NCBI GenBank assembly: GCA_020430675.1
Contig: JAGQJJ010000132.1
Span: forward strand, 1-8,465
Direction: 5' to 3'
DNA length: 8,465 nt
From: Myxococcales bacterium
GTDB lineage: Bacteria > Myxococcota > Bradymonadia > UBA7976 > UBA1532
How positions within the stretch are numbered: the stretch's first letter is position 1; each line of letters begins with the position of its first letter. Shown one piece after another: positions 1-5,530 of the stretch. Under the pieces are notes generated by a model that saw nothing but the letters and a program-made list of their open reading frames with translations, was not told the DNA's origin and searched no databases. The position numbers were made by a program, and so were the translations under genes.

Positions 1-614
1 CGATCGAGGGTCGGGTCGGCCAGATCCGCAAGCAGATCGAGACCACCACCAGCGACTACGACAAGGAGAAGCTGCAGGAGCGGCTCGCCAAGCTCGTCGG
101 TGGCGTGGCGGTGATCAAGGTCGGCGCGGCCACCGAGACCGAGATGAAGGAGAAGAAGGCCCGCGTTGAGGACGCCCTGCACGCGACCCGCGCGGCCGTC
201 GAAGAGGGCATCGTGCCCGGCGGCGGCGTGGCCCTCATCCGCTCGGCGCGCGCGCTTGACGCCCTCGACCTGGTGCGCGAGCAGCAGTTCGGCGTGAACA
301 TCATCAAGCGCTCGGTCGAAGAGCCCCTCCGCCAGATCGCCCGCAACGCGGGTGTTGACGGCAGCATCGTGGTGCAGCGCATCAAGGAGCACGAGGGCGC
401 CTACGGCTTCAACGCGGCCACCGAAGAGTACGGCGATATGCTGGCCTTCGGCGTCATCGACCCCACCAAGGTCGTGCGCCACGCCCTGCAGAACGCCGCG
501 AGCGTCGCCGGCCTGATGATCACCACCGAGGCGCTCATCGCCGACAAGCCCGAGGACAAGAAGAAGGATGCCCCCGCCGGCGGCGGTGGCGGCATGCCCG
601 ATTACGACTTCTGA
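1..614 (+). CDS. groEL: Chaperonin GroEL (Hsp60), C-terminal part, cut by left edge
   Basis: Cytosolic ATP-dependent protein-folding chaperonin that works as a double seven-membered ring with GroES. Only about 203 codons are present (reading frame starts at base 3), matching E. coli GroEL from roughly residue 342 to the end: last part of the apical domain, intermediate domain and C-terminal equatorial domain. Diagnostic segments are [30 protein letters not shown] (the Asp encoded at 171-173 matches the catalytic D398 of E. coli), [18 protein letters not shown] and [10 protein letters not shown]. The tail is unusual: in place of a run of GGM repeats it has one glycine stretch, then MPDYDF and the stop. 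No frameshift is visible. A strong hairpin terminator lies about 50 bp downstream, and degenerate copies of the last codons follow. The 5' two thirds and any groES lie outside the window. Identification is essentially certain. Confidence 0.98.
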   Translation, partial: IEGRVGQIRKQIETTTSDYDKEKLQERLAKLVGGVAVIKVGAATETEMKEKKARVEDALHATRAAVEEGIVPGGGVALIRSARALDALDLVREQQFGVNIIKRSVEEPLRQIARNAGVDGSIVVQRIKEHEGAYGFNAATEEYGDMLAFGVIDPTKVVRHALQNAASVAGLMITTEALIADKPEDKKKDAPAGGGGGMPDYDF

Positions 615-660
615 TTCGGGTTCACCGCGTCCGCGGGGCCTCTTTGGCCGCGCGTGACGG

Positions 661-696
661 GCAAGCGCCCCGGCCTCGGTCGGGGCGCTTGTGTTT
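661..696 (+). terminator. Hairpin terminator of groEL (copy 1)
   Basis: There is a perfect 11-bp stem, CAAGCGCCCCG at 662-672 against CGGGGCGCTTG at 681-691. The 8-nt loop is GCCTCGGT, and the stem is followed by TGTTT (692-696). It starts 47 bp after the groEL stop. The short, interrupted U-tract is weak but the stem is very stable, so intrinsic termination is likely. Confidence 0.8.
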
Positions 697-763
697 CGAA
701 GCGGGTTTGCCCGACGACAACTTCTGATCTGGGTTGATGGGCCTCGTCGGCCGCGCGTGACAG

Positions 764-800
764 GCAAACGCCCCGGCCCCGGTCGGGGCGTCCGTGTTTT
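764..800 (+). terminator. Second hairpin terminator, duplicated copy, possibly bidirectional
   Basis: An 8-bp stem, ACGCCCCG (768-775) against CGGGGCGT (784-791), has an 8-nt loop GCCCCGGT and is followed by GTGTTTT (794-800). It is the copy-2 version of the groEL terminator, 103 bp downstream, with the outer part of the stem broken by two mismatches. On the - strand the stem is followed by TTTG, so it could also stop transcription coming from the HPt gene. Confidence 0.6.
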
Positions 801-909
801 GAAGCAGGCACCCCCGACGCCCACTGCTGATTGGGGAACGGCTACGCCGGCCCTCGCGGGCGGCGAATGGCGGGCAATCGGCGTGATGTTGCGCTTGGCG
901 GGCGTCGAG

Positions 910-1257
910 TCAGATCAGTCCGCGGGCGCGGAAGGCTTCGATCAGCCGATCCATCTCGGTGCTCAACGAACGCGCCAGCACCTGCACCCCATCGAGCGAC
1001 TGGGTGCGGCCCATCTGCTCGATCTGAAGCGCCAGATCAGCCGCGGCTGCGCCGCCGATGGTCAAAAGCCCGCCCTTGAGCTTATGCGCTGTTTTGCTGA
1101 TCGCGTCGGCGTCGCGTCGTCGCGCCGCGTCGACCACGGCCGCCAACTGCCCGTCGGCCTGCTCGACAAAGACCTGCACCACTTCAGCGATCAGCTCCGC
1201 GTCCCCGAGGTAACAGTCCTCAAGAATCTGGTCGTCGATGACCGGCTTGCTGCTCAC
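910..1257 (-). CDS. Stand-alone HPt (histidine phosphotransfer) domain protein
   Basis: A 115-residue protein made of a single HPt domain. Such proteins accept a phosphoryl group from a response-regulator receiver domain on one histidine and pass it to another receiver, in phosphorelays with hybrid kinases. The signature is AHKLKGG, with the likely phosphorylated His at residue 58. It sits inside a predicted helical bundle with the usual pattern: a YLGD...VVQVFVEQA helix before, and an IGG-AAAADLALQIE helix after the active site. No kinase or receiver gene is visible nearby, so its partners are unknown. The start is GTG at 1257, preceded by GAGAAGGA seven bases upstream (complement of 1265-1272). 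An upstream ATG at 1274 is out of frame and stops at once. The gene is divergent from the lipoprotein gene at 1369 and points toward the groEL terminators. Domain call is confident; pathway is unknown. Confidence 0.9.
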   Translation of the reverse strand: MSSKPVIDDQILEDCYLGDAELIAEVVQVFVEQADGQLAAVVDAARRRDADAISKTAHKLKGGLLTIGGAAAADLALQIEQMGRTQSLDGVQVLARSLSTEMDRLIEAFRARGLI

Positions 1258-1368
1258 GACCTGGTCCTTCTCATGCCAAAGGCGCCGATGTACGCCTTGT
1301 CATTTGCACCAATGGCTCGCTCCGCGTCATTGATCAAGGAGAAACTACTCGGGTCCGGGAGAGTCGCG
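1258..1368. promoter_or_regulatory. Divergent intergenic region between HPt and propeller lipoprotein genes
   Basis: This 111-bp gap must hold the start signals of both divergent genes. It is noticeably richer in A/T than its surroundings (1295-1350). A shaded -35-like TTGCAC at 1304-1309 has no convincing -10 at 17 bp (TCATTG). A self-complementary TTGATCAA lies at 1330-1337. The two ribosome binding sites are at the edges (complement of 1265-1272, and GGGAGAG at 1357-1363). No promoter can be assigned with confidence. Confidence 0.35.
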
Positions 1369-3744
1369 ATGGGACAATTGCTCAAGACGATGTGCGCGCT
1401 GTTGCTTTGTGGATGCGTGGCCGACGGGGAAGATCCCGTTCTGCCTGCGGATCCGTCGTCGGATCGGGGGCCGCCGGTCGCGACCCCGGATCGCGGCCCA
1501 CCGGTTGTGCCCACCGATGCCGGCCGCCCCGATCAAGACCCACCGCCGCACGACCGGGGCATCATCGAGCCCCAGCCCGACGCCGCGCTGCCCCCCGACG
1601 CGGCGCCGCCGACCTGCCAGGGGCCGGGTCAGCCGACGAACTACGCGATCGAGCTGCCCCTGGGCGAGACGCTCTTTTTTGCCGGCGACGATTACCTCGC
1701 GTTCTGGGGCAACGACCATCCCTGCCCGGTCGCGCTGCTCACCCGGCCCGCCCCCGACGCGGCGGCGCCGCTGAGCGACCGCTTCACGCCCGACCGCGTG
1801 GGCGAGTGGACGTTCGCCCGCGGCGGCGACCGCCTGCGCGTCCGCGTGCGCGACGACCTGCTCGATTCCGACACCTTCCTCAACTACAACTACACGCCGG
1901 TTGAGCCGCTGGCGCTGGTCGCACCCGATCTGGTCTATGTGGCGACGCCCACCTCCAACGCCTTGCAGCCGGTGCGCTTGCGAGCCGATGGCGCGTCACC
2001 GGGCGCGCTGATCCCCACCGGCGCGTGGCCCACCTCGCTCGCCTGGTGGCCCGAAGCGCGCCGCCTGCTGGTCGCGCAGACCGGCCGCGACAGCGTGGGC
2101 TTCCTCGACGTCGACGCCGGCCGCCTGATCGACGCGGTGCACGTGGGCAACGAGCCCGCAGCGCTGGCCGTGGACGCCGCGCATGCCGGCGGTCCGGTGG
2201 CCTACGTCGTGCTCGGCGGTGAAGACGCGGTCGTGCGCCTCGACCTGCGCACCGGCACGCTCACCGGCCGCGTCGAAGTCGGTCGCGACCCGCGCCAGAT
2301 GGTCTTCGATGCTGAACGCCACCGCCTCTACGTGGCCTCGTTTGTCTCCAGCAACGACCACCCGCGCGGGCTGCGCCAGGATGGTCCGCCGCCCGAGTTC
2401 ATGCGCCGCGACCTGGCGGTCATCGACACCGATCGCTTTGCGCTGGTCGGCTTCGTGCCCGAGATCGGCACGCTCATCCGCGGGCTCTGGCGCGACCCGG
2501 CCGACCCCGACCGCCTCATCGCCGCGGTCACCCACGCCCACAACGACATCGCCACGGTCAACGCCGACAGCCGCGCCCAGGCGCACGCGCTGGTCGAGAT
2601 CTTCGGCGCCGCCGACGACCCGGGCAGCGCGCGGTTGCACGAAGTCGACCTCGACGAGCAGCCCGGCTCGGCCGGGCCGGCGCCCAACCCCTACACCGTC
2701 GCTGCCTCGCCCGACGGCCGCCTGCTCATCACCAGCCTCTCTGCGGGTCAGGCGCTGCTCGCGCTCAACATCGACACGCTGGCCGAGCGCGCCCGCGTGC
2801 CGGTCGGCCACGACCCGCGCGGCCTGGTCTTCGCCGCCGACCGCGTCTGGACCTACGCCTGGCTCGACAACGCGCTGTATGGCTGGCCGCTGACCGCGCT
2901 CGACCGCGCGGGCGGCACGCCGGTGGCGGTCATCGTCGGCGCCGATCCCACGCCGCCCGATGTGCGCGAAGGCCAGCGCATCTTCAACGACGCGGCGATC
3001 AGCAAGTTCGGCGATTTCTCCTGCAACAACTGCCACGTCGACGGCCTGACCGACGGCCTGGAGCTCTCCTTCGGCACCGACCCGCTCAACCCCGACACCG
3101 ACGGCGACGGCCTGCTCGACGGCGTTGAAGACGTCGACCAGGACGGCTCGTTTGACGACGGCGAGACCGATCCGCGCAACCGCGACACCGATGGTGACGG
3201 CCTCGAAGACGGCGAAGAGGATGCCAACCTCAACGGCATCTGGGGCCCCGTCGACGGCGAGACCGACCCGCGCAACCCCGACACCGACGGGGATGGCCTC
3301 ACCGATGGCATCGAAGACACCAACCGCAACGGCATCTATGAGCAGGGCGTCGAGACCGACCCCAACAACCGCGACACCGACGGGGACGGCCTCGAAGACG
3401 GCGTGGAGGACGCCGACCACGACGGGGTCTGGGGCCGGGTCGACAACGAGACCGACCCGCGCGACGCCGACACCGACGACGGCGGCGAGAACGACGGCGA
3501 CGAGCTGGCCAACGGCCACGACCCGTTCGACCCGTCCGACGACAACCAGCTGCCCGACGCCTTCGTGCCGGTACAGGACTCCGGCATCGTCACCGCCGAC
3601 GGCGCGGTGGCCGAGGTCAGCGGCACCGGCCTGTTCGAGGACGGCTGCACGGTCAACGTCGGCGGCGGCAGCCAGCTGCCCGGCGCCTTCTGGTGGCTGG
3701 TCTTCGGCATGCTCGGCCTCGCGGTGGGGCGGCGTCGCCGATGA
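1369..3744 (+). CDS. Surface lipoprotein: YVTN-like beta-propeller, c-heme motif, TSP3 repeats, MYXO-CTERM-like tail
   Basis: A 791-residue exported protein of unknown function. Layout seen: short signal with lipobox LCGC (Cys16); Asp/Pro/Arg-rich linker (about 20-82); a small beta-rich domain (about 85-184); a YVTN-like beta-propeller (about 185-525, with phrases such as VGNEPAALAVD, VEVGRDPRQMVFD and VPVGHDPRGLVFA); a heme c motif C552-N-N-C555-H; four to five Asp-rich thrombospondin type-3 units (569-724) expected to bind calcium; then Gly-Cys760, a spacer, a membrane segment (about 770-787) and RRRR. The start is the ATG at 1369, because GGGAGAG lies 5 bp upstream and the signal peptide begins there; the frame stays open to 691 but only by crossing the antisense HPt gene. 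Its stop overlaps the next start (ATGA). Related propeller-cytochrome proteins usually carry more cytochrome sequence after the first motif; here it is missing. Domain calls are firm, role is not known. Confidence 0.88.
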   Translation: MGQLLKTMCALLLCGCVADGEDPVLPADPSSDRGPPVATPDRGPPVVPTDAGRPDQDPPPHDRGIIEPQPDAALPPDAAPPTCQGPGQPTNYAIELPLGETLFFAGDDYLAFWGNDHPCPVALLTRPAPDAAAPLSDRFTPDRVGEWTFARGGDRLRVRVRDDLLDSDTFLNYNYTPVEPLALVAPDLVYVATPTSNALQPVRLRADGASPGALIPTGAWPTSLAWWPEARRLLVAQTGRDSVGFLDVDAGRLIDAVHVGNEPAALAVDAAHAGGPVAYVVLGGEDAVVRLDLRTGTLTGRVEVGRDPRQMVFDAERHRLYVASFVSSNDHPRGLRQDGPPPEFMRRDLAVIDTDRFALVGFVPEIGTLIRGLWRDPADPDRLIAAVTHAHNDIATVNADSRAQAHALVEIFGAADDPGSARLHEVDLDEQPGSAGPAPNPYTVAASPDGRLLITSLSAGQALLALNIDTLAERARVPVGHDPRGLVFAADRVWTYAWLDNALYGWPLTALDRAGGTPVAVIVGADPTPPDVREGQRIFNDAAISKFGDFSCNNCHVDGLTDGLELSFGTDPLNPDTDGDGLLDGVEDVDQDGSFDDGETDPRNRDTDGDGLEDGEEDANLNGIWGPVDGETDPRNPDTDGDGLTDGIEDTNRNGIYEQGVETDPNNRDTDGDGLEDGVEDADHDGVWGRVDNETDPRDADTDDGGENDGDELANGHDPFDPSDDNQLPDAFVPVQDSGIVTADGAVAEVSGTGLFEDGCTVNVGGGSQLPGAFWWLVFGMLGLAVGRRRR
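3073..3540 (+). repeat. Thrombospondin type-3 repeat block within the propeller lipoprotein
   Basis: In-frame units begin at 3073 (GTDP), 3163, 3259, 3352 and 3448 (ETDP). Spacing is 90, 96, 93 and 96 bp, that is 30 to 32 residues. The core of each is TDPxNxDTDGDGLxDG, followed by an acidic VED/EED and NGI/DGV segment. The last unit is degenerate (ADTDDGGENDGDE). Similarity is clear at the DNA level too, as expected for a block that grows and shrinks by unequal exchange. Its Asp spacing is that of the calcium-binding TSP3 family. Confidence 0.85.
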
Positions 3745-4409
3745 TCCGATGGCCCGCCCGCGCCCTGCTGGCCCTGGCGTTGTTCGCCGGGGCCTGCGGA
3801 CCCCTCGAAGCGCCCGAGTCGGCCCACACCACGCCGACCGGGCCCTCCGACCCGCTGACGCTTCAGGTGACGTTCAACGAGATCGTGGCCGCGGCCAAGC
3901 AGGGCGACGAAGCGACCATCGCCCGTCTGCTCGAAGGCTACTTGCTGACGCGCGACGAGCTGGTCGAGCTGTTCGGCTCCGAGGTCGGCAACGCTGCCTT
4001 CGCCGGCTACAACGACGTGGTCGCCAGCGGCCTGCGCCGCGAGGCGCCGGGCATCTTGATCGAGCGGGTGGGCAAGGGGCTGACCGAGGTCACCGTCGAG
4101 CAGGTGGGGCCGGCCTATCCCGGCCGCACCACGCCTGGCGCGCAGAAGATGCTCGACGCGATGGTCAAGCGGCTGCCGATGTACACCGTGCGTTTGCAGC
4201 GGCCGGGCGAGACGCTGGGCCTGCGCTTCGACGGGTTCATCTTCTTCCACGACCGTTGGCGCGCGCTGCTGAAGACCTACGCCCACTTCCCCAAGCCGGC
4301 CGAGGCGCCCGCTGAGGCCCCGGCGGCGCCCACCGAAGCCCCGCCAGAGGCCCCACCGGCGCCCGCTGAGGCGCCCGCGCCCCCGGCCGAGGCCCCCACC
4401 GCGCCCTGA
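3741..4409 (+). CDS. Putative lipoprotein with Pro/Ala/Glu-rich C-terminal tail, unknown function
   Basis: A 222-residue protein I do not recognise. The N-terminus MIRWPARALLALALFAGACG is a typical lipoprotein signal, with predicted cleavage before Cys19 (AGAC). It should be anchored in the inner or outer membrane facing the periplasm or outside. Residues about 38-183 form a compact mixed domain with a helical start (VTFNEIVAAAKQGDEATIARLLEGYLL) and a beta-rich end (PMYTVRLQRPG, LRFDGFIFFHDRWRALLK). Residues 185-222 are almost only Pro, Ala, Glu and Thr (PAEAP-type repeats), probably a disordered spacer. The ATG at 3741 is chosen because the signal peptide starts there and it overlaps the previous stop as ATGA; only a distant GGTGGGG precedes it, so translation probably depends on coupling. 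The tight overlap suggests it works with, or helps export, the propeller protein. Function is unassigned. Confidence 0.85.
   Translation: MIRWPARALLALALFAGACGPLEAPESAHTTPTGPSDPLTLQVTFNEIVAAAKQGDEATIARLLEGYLLTRDELVELFGSEVGNAAFAGYNDVVASGLRREAPGILIERVGKGLTEVTVEQVGPAYPGRTTPGAQKMLDAMVKRLPMYTVRLQRPGETLGLRFDGFIFFHDRWRALLKTYAHFPKPAEAPAEAPAAPTEAPPEAPPAPAEAPAPPAEAPTAP
4293..4406 (+). repeat. GC-rich PAEAP-type coding repeats
   Basis: The tail of the 222-aa lipoprotein is built from imperfect GCGCCCGCTGAGGCC-like units encoding P-A-E-A-P, P-T-E-A-P and P-P-E-A-P. Almost the whole stretch is Pro, Ala, Glu and Thr codons. Such sequence is prone to slippage, so its length may vary between strains. Confidence 0.7.
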
Positions 4410-4434
4410 TTGCCGGGCGTGGTCGCCCGATCAG
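4406..4434. terminator. Bulged hairpin spanning both convergent stop codons
   Basis: CTGAT (4406-4410) pairs with ATCAG (4430-4434), and CGGGCG (4414-4419) pairs with CGCCCG (4424-4429) around a TGGT loop. Three unpaired bases (TGC) bulge from the left arm. The TGA of the + strand lipoprotein gene and the TGA of the - strand usp gene lie in opposite arms. No U-tract follows on either strand, so a shared terminator is plausible but unproven. Confidence 0.4.
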
Positions 4435-5342
4435 GCCGCCAGCTCGTCCGCGTCGCCCGCCGAGTCCGGGCGCACCGGCGGCACGATGCACACCGTTCCG
4501 GGAAGGTGATGAATCACCCCGCGGGCCACGCTGCCGAGCAGCTCGGCCAGCTTGAGCATGTACCCCGTCTGTCCGAGCACCAGAAGGCGCCCCTGATGCT
4601 GCGTATCGTGCTCGATCAGCACATCGACCGGATCGCCCTGCCGGCTGATCGCGTGCCCATCCACGCCGGGCAGATCGCGCAGCACCATCTCCAACTCGCG
4701 GGTGAGCGACGCCTCGGCAAACTCGGTCACCTGCGCCAGCCGCAGCCCGTCGATGGTGCCCAGCGCGGGAAAATGGGGCACGCGCACCGCGTTGATCAGC
4801 TCGAAGCGCGCCCCCAGGCGCAGCGCGATCTGCGCGCCGAAGCGCCCCGCGGCCCGGCCGGCCGGCGAGAAGTCGGTCGCGGCGATGATCGGGCCCTCCT
4901 CGCCGAGCGAGTCATGGGCGGGGTGCACCACCACCAGCGGGCACGGCGGCCGGCTGGCCAGGTGCTGCACGCGCGAGCCGACCAGCACCTGGGTCACGCG
5001 GCTCTTGCCCGTGCGGTTCATGACCAGCATCGCCGCGTCATGGGCGCGGGCCGCGCTCTGCATCTCGGTCACAAAGCCGCCCACCCGCGCGTCGACCCGC
5101 GAGGGCCGGATGCCGGTGGCGACGTGGTACCAGTCTTCAACGCGGCGGTGTGCTTCGATCAGCTCGGCCTCCGAGATGGCAAAATCGGCTCGATCGGCCA
5201 GCCACTCGGCCATGTCCAGCTCGATGACATGCACCACCACCACCGGCAGCCCCAACCGGCGTCCGGCGTCATGCGCCCAGCGCGCCGCGGGCACGGCCTG
5301 GGACGAGAGATCGGTCGCGACCAGAATGCGCTGGCCTTCCAT
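4431..5342 (-). CDS. Tandem-domain universal stress protein (UspA family)
   Basis: A 303-residue cytosolic protein with two UspA domains. Domain 1 (about 4-141) opens with ILVATDLSS; domain 2 (about 151-290) opens with PIIAATDFSPAG. Usp domains are Rossmann-like folds that often bind ATP through G-x2-G-x9-G-S/T. Domain 2 has the complete motif (G257, G260, G270-S271, in GQTGYMLKLAELLGS). Domain 1 has Asn109 in place of the first glycine (NRTG, then G122-S123), so nucleotide binding may differ between halves. The start is the second of two adjacent ATGs (5342), six bases after GGAGG; the first (5345) sits only three bases away. The frame stays open to 5441 without family similarity. It is convergent with the lipoprotein gene, with a 21-bp gap. 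The palindrome cluster upstream is a candidate control region. Family is firm; physiological trigger is not known. Confidence 0.93.
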   Translation of the reverse strand: MEGQRILVATDLSSQAVPAARWAHDAGRRLGLPVVVVHVIELDMAEWLADRADFAISEAELIEAHRRVEDWYHVATGIRPSRVDARVGGFVTEMQSAARAHDAAMLVMNRTGKSRVTQVLVGSRVQHLASRPPCPLVVVHPAHDSLGEEGPIIAATDFSPAGRAAGRFGAQIALRLGARFELINAVRVPHFPALGTIDGLRLAQVTEFAEASLTRELEMVLRDLPGVDGHAISRQGDPVDVLIEHDTQHQGRLLVLGQTGYMLKLAELLGSVARGVIHHLPGTVCIVPPVRPDSAGDADELAA

Positions 5343-5345
5343 CAT

Positions 5346-5530
5346 GGACCTCCAAGCAGGCATGTCCGGGTCATTGTGCAAGCGGTGGGCCCGGCCGCGG
5401 ACCTCGGCCGGCGCGCCCGAGCGGCGATGATTGGGCACCATGTCTCAACCAGCGCCCGAACAAGATGTTTCGGTTTGGTGACGCACGTGGCGCAAGATGT
5501 TGCGCCATTGCGCAGTCTTTTGCGACGCCT
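5346..5530. promoter_or_regulatory. Upstream region of usp with interlocking palindromes
   Basis: This 185-bp non-coding gap separates the flavoprotein stop from usp. It holds TGGCGCAA-GATG-TTGCGCCA (5488-5507, perfect 8-bp arms) and an overlapping TGCGC-CATT-GCGCA (5501-5514). A bulged inverted repeat, CCGAACA-AGA-TGTTTCGG, lies at 5456-5473. CAAGATGTT occurs as a direct repeat at 5461 and 5493, 32 bp apart. These may be operators for usp, or the first palindrome may act as a terminator for the flavoprotein gene, although no U-tract follows it. No clear -35/-10 pair was found. Confidence 0.45.

Larger units (their letters stand above)
594..836 (+). repeat. Degenerate tandem duplication of the groEL 3' end plus terminator
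   Basis: Three aligned copies begin at 594, 707 and 810 (periods 113 and 103 bp). Each starts with the equivalent of the last six groEL codons and the stop. Copy 1 reads M-P-D-Y-D-F-stop (594-614), copy 2 reads L-P-D-D-N-F-stop (707-727) and copy 3 reads T-P-D-A-H-C-stop (810-830). After the stop, copies 1 and 2 share a GGGTT box, GGCCGCGCGTGAC, the GC hairpin with an 8-nt loop, and a GTGTTT(T) tail followed by GAAGC. About 10 bp of copy 1 (near 624-635) are missing from copy 2. Copy 3 breaks off after its stop and TTGGGG. Only copy 1 is attached to the groEL reading frame. Confidence 0.85.

Noticed and set aside
846..864. GC-rich bulged hairpin as an HPt gene terminator
   Set aside because: Its 7-bp stem has a bulge and no T-run follows on the - strand. 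It is no better than expected at this GC content.
691..1368. Open frame extending the propeller lipoprotein upstream to 691
   Set aside because: The stretch is antisense to the HPt gene and crosses the groEL repeats. It has no signal peptide or known domain, while the ATG at 1369 has a ribosome binding site and begins a lipoprotein signal.
1996..3519. 507-codon open frame on the - strand with a periodic Val/Gly/Ala pattern
   Set aside because: It mirrors the TSP3 repeats and GC-rich codons of the + strand gene, has low-complexity composition and no family similarity.
3336..4286. 316-codon open frame on the - strand opposite the two lipoprotein genes
   Set aside because: It is a shadow of codon bias. 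It crosses the junction of two well-supported + strand genes and has no recognisable domain.
5343..5441. Longer N-terminus for the universal stress protein
   Set aside because: The extra residues are Arg/Pro/His-rich and not Usp-like, and a good GGAGG site lies just before the two ATGs at 5345 and 5342.
5488..5508. Sigma-54-like promoter on the - strand (TGGCGC ... TTGC)
   Set aside because: The GG-to-GC spacing is one base too long (11 instead of 10), and the match is explained by the perfect palindrome.
5500..5515. FNR/CRP-type site (TTGCGC-CATT-GCGCAG)
   Set aside because: The TTG and CA(A/G) ends are separated by 10 bases, not the 8 of FNR-type sites, and the core bases do not match.
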